Part shown: positions 22,801-36,200 of the stretch, in pieces
Numbering within the stretch: the stretch's first letter is position 1
Layout: every line of letters begins with the position of its first letter
NCBI GenBank assembly: GCA_013397795.1
Contig: VZTJ01004380.1
Span: forward strand, 62,001-126,000
Length of the DNA: 64,000 bases
Direction: 5' to 3'
DNA from: Orthonyx spaldingii
Taxonomy: Eukaryota; Chordata; Aves; Passeriformes; Orthonychidae
Translations under genes and position numbers: made by a program
Notes under the pieces: model-generated
Seen by the model: the letters and a program-made list of their open reading frames with translations, nothing else
Told to the model about the DNA's origin: nothing
Database searches by the model: none

Positions 22801-25800
22801 AAGCCACAAGAGAAAAAACCCCATACATTCACAGTTTTGGTTGTGAAACATACATTTGTTGGCAGAAGTATTAACTTATTAAACTTAATGTTCAGTGCCT
22901 AATCAGCTGTAAGGGTCTCAGTGTTTTTCATGAATATCTCTAAGTTTTGAGACAATTTGCTTTGCTCAAAGGTAGTGAGTTGTGAAAATTGTACTTGTTA
23001 TCTTCCCGGAGTTAATGTTTATTTGGGGAGCTAACACTTAATTTGCGTTTAGTCACACCTGCCAGAATGACCCTCTGAAACTCACACCACCCCAGAGCAG
23101 TGTGTTTGAAAGCCTTCCAGAGTTTGGCCAAGGACTCCATCAATCATGGGAATGACAGTGTGTTTGGATAAGAGAGCTGTTGGGCCCTTCTGGTACTCCC
23201 TTCCCTTCTCATATCTTAAACCAAAGTCTTTGAAAATGCAGCAGCTGTTATTGGGGAGAGGGACCTGAAAAGTATTTTCCAACTGTTGTTTTGAGAATGG
23301 GTTAGAGATTGGAACAGCACCATCAATAACGAAACACATGGAACATAGCCCTGTTTCATAATCAAAAAAGAGGAAAAGAGGCCAGCTATTGAGAATGCTG
23401 CAATTAAAAACAAAAGCTGAAACAATAGCTTCGGGCAAATGTGATGTTGTCAGTGAACATCCTGCTTTTCCATCAGTCCACATGGAGCGGGACAGTAATG
23501 AAAGGTCTCAAATCAGAAACATTGGTGAGCAAAAGTTGCTGCTCCAGCTAGGATACTCCTGATCTGCCTCCAGTGGGCAGGCTGGAGCAAGGAGGGAAGA
23601 GGGAAGCAGTGTTGACACAGAGATCTTACCATAGCATTTTCACAGTAGCTTGCCATAGGGAAGTGAAAGACAGCTTCCAAGAAATATCTCGCTTCTGGGT
23701 GGGCCAGCCTAGCACCACACATAAGTTTATTGCATAGGGCTGCAAAGTTCAAAGGAGTCTCTGGGAAAGGGGAACTGTGACTCACAGTGCAGAGCCCAAT
23801 CTGCTACACCACACATGGCTAAAGTACACAGTATCAGTAATCAAGGGAAGGACCTCCCTGAAGCACAAATGGCAGTGGGGGTACCCTTCTATAAATATCC
23901 TGAGAAATAGCAGAGTTTCCCTTTCCAGTTGCCTGAGTGACTCCACCTCCTTTGATAGCTTGCAAATGTTCCCTAGGTTTTAGTAGTTACCACTGTCATG
24001 TGTGTTGTAGATCAAAAACAAGTGCATGGGAAAAGGCAGCTAAACACAATAGGCATGGATTGAATTGGACACAGTAGGAACCGTTTTAGAGTTGTGGTTC
24101 TGTCCCTTCCCTTTTTTCCGTCCTAATCCCTTTCCTGTTTCAGTTACATTCTGATTTCCTATACTCAGAGCAACCTAATGCCAGCTACAGCTCTCAGCCT
24201 TGAGGAATTAGAACCATACCCACAAACTGGTAAAGGACAGATCCTGCCTGGTCCTTTTTTTTTTGTGCAAACAGCAGAGAAGCAGAATCCAAGTAGAGCC
24301 TCCAAGCCAACTCAATGCTACCCGAAACCCACATTGGCATCCAAGCAATCTTTGTAGGTCTGCATATTCACTTCTGAGGTCTGGGTTTGATTGACGATGA
24401 TCATAGTCCACATGAGAATTTGCCCTGATACCTTTCCACTGATCATAGGAAAGTCTGATTTAGACTTCACAGAATTCTATAAACTCAGACCTATTTTAAA
24501 TTATGCAAAGCATCAATAAAGCATGAGGAATACATACTTGGGTTCCTAAAAAGAAGAAACTGCAACGATTTGCCCCGGAAAACAGCATTTTTGTTCCATA
24601 ATATAAAAAGAGGTAGGGAAATTCAGTAACTATATTGCATTTACAGTATCAAATTTAAATAAGACAGCTTGTGTTAGAGATCAGAAGAATAAAAAGAAAA
24701 ATTCCTCCTTATGCCTGGAAATGGTTCAACTGATGGATAAAACTTAAAATATATGTGCAACCTAGCCTGCTGTATAGGATACAGCATGAATACTGGCATT
24801 TCCTTGTCAGTGTTACTACCTGGAATTTAACACGAAAGAAACACTACTAGAAGTAGTGTTCAAGCCTCACACTTTCCTAAGAGCTGCCTTTTACCCAAGT
24901 GAAAAAGGGACCCACTTGTTGCTGTAAGTGGCATTAGTCACCTTTGATGAGGATTTAACTCTTTTTAAAGGCCTGTGATGACTATGAGAAAAGCTTTCAT
25001 TTTGGGAAAGGCTGGTTGTGACATCCAGGTTTAAAAGAATGCACCATATAGCACTACAAGTCATGTAGCTAATTTTTAATGGTTTGAGGGATGGACTTAG
25101 TTTGAAATCACACTGCATTTCTGCCAGGGAAAAGAGAAAGAGAACACATCTTCATTGAAAGGTCCCATAAAACACAACACAGGTTTTTCTGGATTGCCCT
25201 GTAGTAATAGGTGATTATATCCTTGTTACAGAATAGAACGAGTTAGGAGCCTTATGAAGGGTTACAATTGCTTTCCTTACAATCATATCACATCATATCA
25301 CAGAACCAAAGTCACACTCTGCACAACAAATCATTTGTGTCATGAGGATTAGGTGAAAGAGTTGGGTGATTTCTCAGAGAAAGAACTCCTCCAGAGGTTT
25401 GAAGAACATGTGGAACCTAAAAGTGCTTCTTCTTCTGCATATAGCAAAAATGCAAGCAGAATTTCCTGAAGATACCTTTACTTCTGAAATTTTGGGGACA
25501 AGTAGCAGTCACAAGCACCAGAGTTAGCAAGTGAAGTTTTCAGCATTAGTGACAAAAACAATCCTCTCATGCCTTTTGCCTATCATGCCAATGTGAAATT
25601 TTAGCAGAGCAGAAAGGGTGATTTCAGGCTGACCTTGAGCCTATCTCTGAACCTAAGCTCCCATTTTGCCTAAAATATAGTCCTGTACTTACTCCAAGTC
25701 TGTCTACTTGGTGCCTGTGTCTTCCACGTGATATGCATGTGTGGTAGATCATTAGGCAGGTGCAGTGATAAAAACAGACCTGTTAAATATCCCTTTCATG

Positions 25801-28591
25801 TGGTACATCCCATCGAACAATCACATATTAAAGTTCTTACAGAAGATATTATATACTTGCACAATAAATGCTACTTACCCAAACTGTAACTTAAATATTT
25901 TTTATCATTACTCTTTGAGCAAGCTTTCTAACAAAGCCAAAGCTTTTTATCATATCCACAAACTTCCTTTCATATTTATTAGAAAAATATAAATGGCAGA
26001 TGCCAGAGATCTCTTCCTAGGAAAACAGTTCACTTTGGCTGTTTTTACCCTCATGCTATTAAATTAGATGCACATTTACAAACTTTATACATTGCCATAC
26101 TTTATCTGTGCCAGAATAATCTATGCTAATACTGTAATTTAATCAGGGCTATATGGTTGCCAAAAGGTAATTTTCTAAATCCATTCAAAAAACAGCTTTG
26201 ATAATATGAACTCTAACTGCCCAAGTGTTTCCTCTACCTAGTACACAAAAACTGCAGGCTAATGGGTAAATTTATCATGAGGCTTTTATTCCTCCACTAC
26301 AAGAATGTGATTCTCCTGACATTAGAGTACATCTTACACACCCATTTCAATCAGGTGCCCAAGGTACAAATTCTTTATTCTCCATTATAGAAAACAAGAA
26401 AACTTTTAGGCAGGTTTATCAAAGCATGATGAGCTTCTCTGTGTATACAAAAAGTATGATCTGCTGAATAGAGTTGAAGTAGTGATAAAAAATATCTTTA
26501 AATACCGAACCGTGCTTAAAATTATGCAACGTGTTAGGCTTGTTGAACTTGATGGGAGAGTCTCAAAATCAGATGGTGTGCAAATGTTTGTTGGATAAGA
26601 AACTTACACTTCATACTTAAAATAATGGGTCTCCAAAGCATCTCAGGCTTTGACTGCACTTATATTTTTCAAATAAATTTGACCAGGGTTATTTTTGCTG
26701 TATTTTTACTTGACCCATGGCCTTTGAAATAAATACTGTAAAGGAATTAAACTTCTATAATCATTTCCCCCTGCTTTTATATCACTGCAGTACTTAAAAA
26801 GATAGAGTTGATAAAAACATCAAGACCTTCTAAGGTTTCTTGCAGACATACTTTGCAGGTTTGGTCATCATGTATTTTTCAGGTACAGTTACTCTTTGCC
26901 TCAATGACTCTGATGTTATCTTCATTCTGTTGTGGACTCTTATCTCTGAGGGATGAAATATCAGTTGATCTCCTTGCAAGAATTACATGCTCTGTCTCTC
27001 CACTAAGTGAACCCAATTATGACTTTTACCTTGTGAATGACCTTCTAACTTGGAAACAGCATATGGGAAATGCAAACGGAATAAAAAGATCTATTTTCAA
27101 TTAATGTTAATAAAAGAAAAACACTCCAATTGCTTCAGTCCACCTTAAGTTTAACTTTATCATCTAGCATGCCTTCTTTTGAAGGACTCATTATAGTTAG
27201 AAAAATGTAATTTACCTTTGAACAAAAGTATAAATTTATAGAGAAGATATTAACTAAGCAACCAAGTCTAGATCAAGAAGAATCAAACTGCAGAAAACAC
27301 GCTTGCTAGGTGTTTGAGTATAGGTGTTCTGTGATGATGGTACTACTCTCACTGACCTCAGTGTGGATTTCACAGTACAAGAAAAAGAAAAAGGAGCTAC
27401 ACAGCAAGCTTACTATTTTTAAATTTCTTTTCACTCCTGCAATTTATGATACATTTAGATATTCAAAATGAATTTATTCTGTTTTATTTTCCCATTAAAC
27501 TCTTCTATCTGTTAAGAAAAGTGTCATTTTCTTCAAACTCTTGACAAGAGCACTCCAGAACAGCAGTGAGTACTCTGGTTAAAGTGTATTAACACTGGCA
27601 TTTCAAATGCATAGTACAGAAGACAGTAGAGGAAGATGCAGGTTTAATTTGTGGCAGGACACAGGAGTCATATGGTGAGTTCAGATATTTCTGGGACAAA
27701 TGCAGAGGGAATAACTCAGGTTTGTTCTGTCATTTTGGGGTCGGGTCACTCCCTTTTGCCCATATGACATCTTAGTCCTTTTTCAGCTCTTCCCTTGTGC
27801 TTTCCATTTTTTATGTTGTTCACTAGATAACAGTGCTTTAACACTTTTTTATTTTAGTAAAATAAAGAAAATATTATTAAGGAATGAGGTGTAAACTCCT
27901 TTGCTTCCTATGGTCTATAAAATAATGTCTCTTTCTAGACTAAGTCCAAGCACCAGCTCAGCAAAGGGAGCAACTCCTGGGAATTGCCTGGTCTGTGACA
28001 GCCTCTGACAGACTGTCCTTTATGATTCTTATTTTGACTGTCCTATTATGATTTTGAAAATCTGAGTTTTTCCATTAAAAGAGGAGTGGTGCCTTTTTAT
28101 CACTTTGATGGGTGTAAGAGACATTTGTCTCTCTTGCAATCCCTCAGGGTCACTGGGAAACGCCCAGATGAGGATTGTTAAACAAGCAGTAATTATTCTT
28201 GCTATGATGGCCATATAACTGCAATCCCAGTAGCTGCAAATGTCTTCTGTGAAAGTCCTTTTCGGCAAGGTGCTCATTTAAAATCTTTACTCTTGTCACA
28301 GCATTTAAAAATACATATAGATTTCTTCCTTGGCACATCATCTCTAACTGGGTAACAAGCACATGATAACTCCAGACGTAGGGTGATTTTTCTGTACTTT
28401 TCTTGTACATGTTCCCAAGTACACAACCTGCCATAGTAGAGCTTAGTAGTTCTGAGTCATCAAAAAGTATTCTCTTTGAAAACAAAGAAAACCAGCCTCA
28501 AGCATGTTTACATGAACTTGGTTTAACATGTATCATCAATGTTAGTTGTTGGGGTTTTATTATTATTGTGGTTGTTGTTGCTGCTGTTATT
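22801..28591. other. Unique non-coding sequence
   Basis: No gene or named repeat family. The 133-codon minus-strand frame at 23082-23483 has no recognisable domain. A 10-bp direct repeat (ATCATATCAC twice) sits at 25282-25301. AT-rich stretches near 26080-26175 and 26660-26790 carry TAAT and AATAAT words and could be regulatory, but they do not stand out enough to call separately. Confidence 0.5.

Positions 28592-28658
<67 letters not shown>
28592..28658 (+). repeat. (ATC)n microsatellite, about 22 uninterrupted units
   Basis: Sixty-seven bases of perfect ATC trinucleotide repeat, flanked on the left by degenerate TTG/CTG/TTA triplets and on the right by ACTATTAC. The poly-isoleucine, histidine, serine, methionine and aspartate frames across it are artefacts of the repeat. 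Its length and purity suggest a polymorphic locus. Confidence 0.98.
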
Positions 28659-29689
28659 CTATTACAGTGATAGTAAGTATATTGTGACAATGATGAGACA
28701 GATGATTTTTCTGCATGCCATCCAGAGTGTTGTTGCTGCTTATACCCCTGGGCTGTAATTATCTGAGTCTTGAAAAACAAACAGCCTGACATTGCTCAGC
28801 ACTTAGTCCTCCATGAAATAATACTACAGAGTTGTGCTTGGGAGCTGATTATCCACTTGGTTCTTTTCTTCCTTTCTACATAACTTTAGGATAATTTCCT
28901 GCCAGAGGTCCTGGTTTTCTTTATAATAAGTCATAAGCTGCTTGTTTGACTGCATGCTAAAATTAAATGCCTCTTTGTACTTGGGGTAAGAGCTCGGTAT
29001 GTTCTCTAGGTCAAATTACAGTTTGAAAAATTACATCCTACCTTCTGAAATGCCAGCCATACGTTCAGCTGGATATTAGTACTTATCACTTTTCAGCTTA
29101 AAATGTAACAATATTGGGAGTTTTTGAGCAGCTGCTGCTCTCCACTCTCCCTCCCCTCCAGGTGGCTGCACTTCACTGATGGGTAAAGTGATTTCTGTTT
29201 AGAGAAAAAGCAGCTTTTATAGTTTGTAAATGGTTTTAGGGTCCTTTGGGAGGAAAAGCATGGTGCAGGAATGTAAGCTATTCTGATTCTTGTTCAGAGA
29301 GGGGTACAAAACCCCGTGGGAATTAGACCAAAACTAAACTCCTGTAAAAATCTCCAGGTGTGCAATCTCTCAGAGTAGGAACACTGGGCCAACAAATTGA
29401 TCAGCTGTGGATTTAACTGAAAGCTCTGAAGAAAAGGAAAGAAAAGCGGAAAAAATTAACAACATTTGCATCAGGGAGGGGGAATGGCAGGGAAAATGGT
29501 TGATAAATAAAAGGTGTCTCTCTCAAATGTGTTTTAAAAAGCAGGAAACTTGTCTGAAATGCTGATGATATGACAAGAAACAAACCCACTTCACTGTCAG
29601 AAGACAGTTTTCTGTGAGCTCAAGTGGACTGCACTGTGCCTCTGACCCAGAACAGATCCACTGAATTGCGATCGACTGGGATTTGTTGT
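28659..29689. other. Unique non-coding sequence
   Basis: No gene recognised. The stretch around 28880-29110 has regulatory-like AT-rich words (TAAAATTAAATGC, CAAATTACAG) but no repeat or coding signal. A pyrimidine patch with GCTGCTGCTC lies near 29130-29160. Confidence 0.45.
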
Positions 29690-29890
29690 GCTAAAGATGT
29701 TAATCGATGTCTGATTAACTGTGCATGCAAACACAGCCCCACGGCTGCTGTCTTTAAAGCCCAAGCTTTAAACTCAGCCCAGCAGCACTGGCGAGCTTTA
29801 AATCCTGTCAGCAGCGTTCCGAAGAGTCTCTCTGAGATACAGCCAAGATGCATGCAGTGCATTGGGAACATTAACAAGCGGGAACTAGGC
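29690..29890. promoter_or_regulatory. Candidate conserved non-coding element
   Basis: A block with repeated CTTTAAA words (TCTTTAAAGCCC, AAGCTTTAAACTC, GAGCTTTAAATCC), ATCGAT, GATTAACTG, two GCATGCA-like words and CpG sites retained in AT-moderate DNA. Open frames run through on both strands (29624-29953 plus, 109 codons; 29620-29877 minus, 85 codons), but neither is recognisable. The retained CpGs and palindromic words suggest constraint, which one sequence cannot prove. Confidence 0.3.
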
Positions 29891-31584
29891 TGCCATTTCA
29901 GTACAAAATGTTTTCTTCAACTGAAAAGAAAAAAAAGTAATAAAAAAAAGTGATCTGAAATTTGAATAAACTTGTTAGATTTTAATCTGTGAGCTTATGT
30001 CATTTTTTCCATGCTTTTCCTTAGAGAGAAGAATTCCAAAATTTAAAGAGAAAAGTTCCATTTACTTGTAAAAATATTGACACTGACAACACAATCCGGA
30101 ATCCTCTCACATGCCCCTTCTGGCTGCCCTGGGGCTGGCAGGACGAGCAGGCCTCTGGCCAGGGCCTGGCAGCACCCCCGGGGACAGCGGGACACTCAAG
30201 GCACAGAGGCACAGCAGGCTCCCGGTCTGCTGCCACGGGATGGGAACGGCACAGCCTGAAGCCCTGCCTTGCCACCCCAAGGCCCATGGAGTGGATCACA
30301 CTTTGCATGTCTCCAGCAGGATTGCAGTGCAGAGATGTTGGGCGGGTCAGATTTAACAGGCAAACTTACTGGTGGGATTTGTAAAGGATTTACATTACTG
30401 CTGTAAGCTACCAGGGTATTTTCAAGACTCTATGCACAAGGTTTTTTTTCTGATACACTTGTCTCAGTCGGTTGGAAGTGCATTAGCACGCTGTCCCTTA
30501 AAGGGATCTGACTCAAGCTTATATGGGAATTAGCTCTGGTTACTGCTCCAAGCTGCAGGTTACTACCACAGCAGCTGAGATGGGTCTGGATGATATAACC
30601 TGCTTCTCAGCTGCAGGAACTGAAAAAAAAATTTGCAGTCCAGCTATTCATGTTCACTGCAATAAGCTCGTTAGTAGCGTTCACAGTGACACGGTGGGAT
30701 GTGAACTGCAGTGGCTCACACACCGCACTCTGCTCCTCAGCAGCAGGAATGGCAGCGGACAGGTGAGACACAGGCCATCAGCCAAGACATGTCCTGCCAG
30801 TGGAAAATCGGGCAAGGGAGCATCAGCCAGGGCACAGCAGGGATTGGCAGGGCAGAGGCTGTCCCAACGGCAGTCGCTGATCAATGTGATAACGCTCCTG
30901 AGCAACTCAAACTGGAAATGTAAATGCAAAAAAAGTTGACGAGATCAAACCCACTCTCATGACAGGTCTTCACATGTGTGACTGAACGTGCCTTCAAGGC
31001 AACTTTTAGGCAGCTCAGTGGAGTAAGAGAACCTGAAAGCAGTCATTTGAGGGTAGTTCAGGGGGCAAGTGCAGCTAGCAAGAAATTTGGCAAATTTGCA
31101 AGGAGATGTGCAATTGCATGGTTAGAAGAGCAAACGATGTTCATCAGGATTTTTGACATTTAGAAGTATTATTTATTAACTGTACGAGGTCAGGGTAAGG
31201 GTGGAGAAAAAAAAGAAGCTAATTACCTGATTTGACTTAGTCCTAGTAAAGCTTGTATCAGGCTGCAGACTTTCTGTTTTGTTGCTCCTCCCTGTAGCCT
31301 TCTGAGTCCCACACTAGCCAGGTAACGCTGAAGTATGCCCTTGTGTTGAAATAATATTGATCCATCCCCTAAAGGTCCCTTGTGTCAGAGGACGCATGAA
31401 AGAAGGAAATGAAACTTAATAAACAACCTTCACATATGCAAGGGATTTCCACACCATCCAGATTCCCAGGAAAACTCTTGGAAAAGACTGATGCTATCTG
31501 AGCAGTAGCAGCAGTACCCTGACTTTTGACTTTGTGCTGGCCAGATGCCCTCAGAATTTGGATTGAAGAACACGCAATCAGGAC
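29891..31584. other. Non-coding sequence with a GC-richer patch
   Basis: About 30110-30300 is clearly GC-richer than its surroundings, with several CpGs, but it is too short and CpG-poor to be a classic CpG island. The 138-codon plus frame at 30523-30939 and the opposing minus frames are unrecognised. A GGACAG/GTGAGA donor-like site at 30764 has no convincing paired acceptor in frame. I see no gene I can defend. Confidence 0.45.
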
Positions 31585-31611
31585 AAAAAAAAAAAAAAAA
31601 AAAAAAAAAAA
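31585..31611 (+). repeat. Uninterrupted run of 27 A
   Basis: Pure poly(A) of 27 bases. No AATAAA lies in the 40 bases upstream, no retroposon body is recognisable, and I saw no target-site duplication. A processed retrocopy tail is possible but unsupported. The K- and F-runs in overlapping frames come from it. Confidence 0.95.
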
Positions 31612-32171
31612 GTTGTCAAGTGATAGTTTAGCAAAATTTGTTCTTGGCAACAGTGCTGTCCCATATGTCCTCTACAGAGATTGGGTCTTATTTGGTAATC
31701 AGGATCAAATTAGCCAGGAACTAAGCCTAGGTGGCATTACTCCAGATGAGAGTTCTTTTTCCTATACATACATTAGCTTTGGGTTGACAATCATTGGTCC
31801 AAGCTGAAAATGTTAAACAGTGAAGACAAGAGAATAACGAGAAATTCTACACACGAAGAAGTACTGGCTCTGAGTTTCTGAAAGCAATTTATATTATTTT
31901 TTTTAAGGAGGTATTTTATCAAAAGATACATCTAGTTTTAAAGGAAGTAAAAGTATTGTGAAAGTACTTGTGGTGCAGTGTTAGCACAGCCTTCCTCTCT
32001 GTGCCCAGGCATTACAGTCCAACTCTCTTTAACACTCAGTGCTGCTTGCTGCATCCTCGGTTCCCTCTGGCATGTGGGGCATCACTAGGAGAGGAACCCA
32101 TATGCTGCCTGGGATGGGGACAAAGGAGAATTGGCAGCAAAGGCCTGGTCCACAGAATCTGTACAGTTGCT
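31612..32171. other. Unique non-coding sequence
   Basis: No gene or repeat recognised. The 114-codon plus frame at 31968-32312 runs into the SINE-like relic that follows and shows no domain. Confidence 0.5.
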
Positions 32172-32325
32172 GGTGACCAGATGCTAGCCGGTGCACGTCT
32201 TCACCCCTCTCTGCCCAAAACGCTCATCTGTCAAACAGAGACAGTAAGTATTTCCCTACCACGTAGAAGTCTTGCTGGTGTAAGGGAACACATTTTTCAG
32301 AAGGAGCCATAAGGGTACTTAGAAA
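32172..32325 (+). mobile_element. Ancient MIR/CORE-SINE-like or L2/L3-like relic
   Basis: Reading plus, GTGACC is followed by TCTTCACCCCTCTCTGCCC, then CTCATCTGTCAAACAG, AGTATTTCCCTACC and AAGGGTACTTAG. This parallels the order in MIR-type elements: GTGACCTTGGGCAAG, CCTCTCTGTGCCTCAG, CATCTGTAAAATG, a CCTACC segment and a GTAAAGCGCTTAG-like tail. Many substitutions separate it from any consensus, as expected for an element that stopped moving before birds arose. The exact family (MIR, L2/L3 3' end or another CORE-SINE) cannot be settled by eye. Confidence 0.5.
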
Positions 32326-33157
32326 AACACTGCCAGTGTTATGAAATGTCCTGTGCCTTTCCAGTCAGTGCAGATTTGCAGGAAGAAGCCAGGAGGCTGC
32401 AGTCCTCCTGCCAGACATTGCTCCATCTGATACAAATGCTCCTGCTCACAGTCAGGTGGCATGGCCACCTTGTCCGCCCCTGTTGTGTGTGATGGCCTTG
32501 TCCTCCTTGTTTAAGGTGCTGTATAAACAATGGACAATAGTATAGGTAGGTCGGTTATAAATTAAGCAAACTATATTAAAATTGATTTTGCATTGTGGGG
32601 GAAAAGTAAGTTATGAGGTGTTACAGTTGCAAACATTTTGGTTTATATGCTACTTCCAAGAAGAAAAATATTATGCTAAATGAAAAAGAGGTGTCAACCA
32701 ATCAGCTCTCCTGATGCCCGTCCCTTCCTCCAGTAGTAATAGTCCCATCGTGCTGTTTTACAAGGCAGTAAGCCAGTCACCAAGTGGAGAAACTACCAGA
32801 CTAAAGTTCTTCTGGTTTATGCCAGGGAGAGAACCAAATTACGGCCTTGTAAAACAGTGTGATAGTGTTATTATTGTGCGGGTGCTACAAACTGCTTAAA
32901 ATAGTGTTTTGAAGAGTTTTTTCAAAATATTTTCAGGAGCTGCTCAGGAGACAGAGTCTGTGATGCCGAGTCATGCAAAGCAAGCAGGAGACCTCAGAGC
33001 AGTGTATGTCTGCTCCAGAAAGGTATTCATGAGCCAGGACCCAGTGTAATGCTGCAGGCTGGACCAGCATCAGGCTGGGGCTTGCCAACCTTTCCTGTGG
33101 GATTTTCAGTACTTTCTCACCCCTTGGCATAACAGAAAACAGACATTTTTATAAGAA
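32326..33157. other. Unique non-coding sequence
   Basis: No gene or named repeat. A 65-codon minus frame at 32933-33130 has protein-like composition but no recognisable domain. Confidence 0.5.
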
Positions 33158-33232
33158 CAACTGTTATCTCAATTTCAAAAAGATGAAGTAGGACATCAAG
33201 ACTGAGGACCATTTAACTAACTGGTTTTGAGC
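33158..33232 (-). mobile_element. Possible antisense MIR-like relic
   Basis: The plus strand carries TGTTATCTCAATTTCAAAAA, then GATGAAGTAGG, then GACTGAGGACCATTTAACTA. This is the order expected for the reverse complement of the MIR core (TTATCCCCATTTTACAGATG, then ACTGAGGCACAGAGAGGTTA). The match is weaker than in the other relics. Confidence 0.35.
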
Positions 33233-36200
33233 AATGGTGCAAAATATCCCATCTTGCCTTTTGTAGGCTGCCCAGGCCTCCCTGCAACATTAATTCTGGA
33301 AAGAAAACATTTTCCTGAAGCATACTAAGATTTAAAAAATGGCAAAAGCAGATATAAGCTCCCTAGCCCAGAGATAAAAAAGGTAGTTTAGCACTAACCT
33401 CAAGAGCAGCATCTAAAACTAATTCACTGGGGGAGCAGAGCAGTGATAGCTGGGAGGACTTCTAATCAAAGCCTTCTTGGAGGAAAAATGAAGTCTTGAC
33501 CAAAAAAATGTCTGCTTGCAGCAGAAAATGTTACACTTCCATTTGAAATAATGTAAATGTCTGCCTGACAAACCGAAACAACATGGGTAAACAGGAAGTA
33601 TTCACATTTTGGTAACGCTGTTGACAGCATGAGGGCTGAAATGCAGTTGTCTCATGGCTCATGGGGCAGGACTCCCCAGCCATGTTCAGTCTCCTGTGAC
33701 ACACTACAGCCAGGATTTTTAGGGCTTACTCTGTGTCTCGAAAGAAAGAAGGCTGGGATGCAGGAGAGAAAACACAGCTCACCGAGAGAGCCCATGTTCA
33801 GTTAAGAAATGCTTGCTAGCACTAGCAGATCAGTGGAAAATTCAGAGCGTGAGCATGGCAGCTCACCAAACCTCAGGCAGAGACCTGCAAATGACACTGA
33901 GGTACTCCCTGAAATGCAGCAAACACACACACTTCTCCAAAGCCTGGAGACTGGGGACAACACAGACTGGATCTGTTTAGTTTATAAGTTAGCACTAACT
34001 TATTTCCTTAATCTTTGAAAGATGTGGCTTGCAAAGGCATTAAAAAAAAATTAAAAATAAATCTCAATCCTTATGTGTGGAAGGCACACTTGCATCCATG
34101 ACTTGTACCTTTGTCAGCAAGCAAAACCAGATCAGGATGGCACTGAAGCAGAGGAGAAGGCACATTTAACTTGTCTAATATTTGTAAATATACCAGAGAG
34201 GAAATCTCGTTGCCTTTAATTCTAGGCTCTGTTTGTTTGTTGCCTCCAGTAAATTAAATTTGCAGATAAAATTACCAATGGGCACATCTGAGACTTGTTA
34301 AAATGACATCAGTACATAAGGAATCTGGCAGACTTTCAGAGAAAAAACACAATACACAAGGAAACCTATTCATATCAGTAGCATCCATGGATGATGATAG
34401 CGAAAGCAAAGCTCTGATGCTTAGAAGATCAGTAATACTGTTCAAAAAGAAGGCATAAACAAGGGCTACTCACATTGTCCAAAAAAGGGTAAGAATGAAA
34501 TAAGAAGCAGGATTTTGTTCAAGGCTTCAGTATAATTATATATTTTACATCTCTTTCAACGCAACACTTTGTTTAAGCATGGGAATGTTCTAGCAGACTT
34601 ACAACAATATTTCCATACTGTAAATTTATTGTAGCTGCTCATTAAGTCAAATTGCTAGCACATGAAGTCATGTGGAAAAAAAAAGAGGGATTTAAGACAT
34701 AACCCTTGTAGGATGCAAACATGAGAAGCAAAGACTTTTTCATCAAACTCTGGTTCACAGTCAAAGCAAAATTCCAATGAGCATGCAGAGGCAAGCTAAA
34801 GGGAGGGGGATTGCTATCAAACTGAATATGATTTTACAATCAATTAGCAAATTACTGCTCTTGCCAGGCTGGTTGTAGTATATTTATGTGATGTTATTCA
34901 TATGAAAAAAAAAGCATAATAGGTAGTAAAACTCTAAAAGTTTTTAAAAATAGCAAGCAAAAGAAGCATTACTGCAACCAATCTTAATAATTAACAAAGT
35001 GCTATTATTCTCATGCTAACAATAATCCATGTAGAGACTCCATATTAGAGGTGCCTGCAAAAAATTGCAAAATACAATGTAATTAAGGAACAACAACAAA
35101 AAAAACAGTTGGGGTGTGAAGGAAATTTTGGTGGTGTGTTGTCCTCGTGATTTGTTCTTTGCTTGTGCTACATTTGCATTGCCCATGTTAAATTTTGAAT
35201 CTCAGCATTTCCTTAGTGTTCACTGAACACAGCTATATTTCACAAGTTAACTGGACAGGAAACTGAAAGCTGTGCTGCTCATTGTTGTCCTTCCCCTTAG
35301 CAGATTTCACCTCCCTTTGCAGAGGAACTGGAGCCCAAGTCCAGTGAGTGGGCACAGGAGGAGGGCAGCACAGCCAATTTACCCACCATGAGCATGGCAG
35401 CACCTCCGAGGGCAAGTTACTCCCCAGGCCAGACAGAAATTTGCCCTCCACAAATGCTATTACTAAGCTGGGGACCAACAAAACAAGTTTTAGCCAGGTA
35501 AAGTATCACAGGATTTGAGGAGGGGCGGGAAGAAAGGTGAACGGTGGGAACTTCATAATTATGTGTGTATATACACGTATGTACTTTTTACAGAGGAAGT
35601 GAGACCTGTGTAACAGATGGAGTTAAAATATTGGCAATGTAGCCCTGCTGAGGAACAACAGCTATAGCAACACCAAGAGAAACAACAGCACCCACCCTTT
35701 TGCATAACACCTGGGGTGGTCAGTAGTCAGACATTTCTCCTGTTCATCCCATACAGTGTGACCAAAATATGTAGCTGTAAGAAGGCCCTTTTTACTCCCT
35801 GGTGTTTATTATTTGTTATTCAGTACAGCAGAAGGGGGAGGCAATACCAGCTGCAGGAGCAACAGCTATGTGTTAAGGTGAAACAGAGTTTCTGAGAAGC
35901 GAGTCCCTATCTCTAGGTATGCTATATTGGCTCAACATGGACAAATAGAGGGGGCAAAGACCAGGGGCAAACAGTGGTTAAATATAGAAAACAGGCCATG
36001 CTACCAAGACAGCAGTTAAAAAGAAACTGGAGACTCCCCATCACTTCCTACTACTGCTCTGCTAGGACAGCAGCTACTGACAACCCTGAGCCACGTGATC
36101 TGGAGATCTCAAATAAGGCACACAAAAACCAAACAAGAAATAAAGGACCACCTGCCTTCCTCTGATCCAAGAAGCATCACATAAATTATCACCTGCCTAC

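Noticed and set aside
23082..23483. 133-codon minus-strand frame
   Set aside because: No domain or conserved motif visible, with ordinary intergenic composition.
25282..25301. CR1 terminal microsatellite or CRISPR-like repeat
   Set aside because: Only two 10-bp copies with no element body or spacer structure.
28498..28792. Poly-Ile, poly-His, poly-Met and poly-Asp open frames
   Set aside because: All are translations of the ATC microsatellite.
30523..30939. 138-codon plus-strand frame
   Set aside because: Composition explained by local GC rise. No domain, and the frame is crossed by open frames on the other strand.
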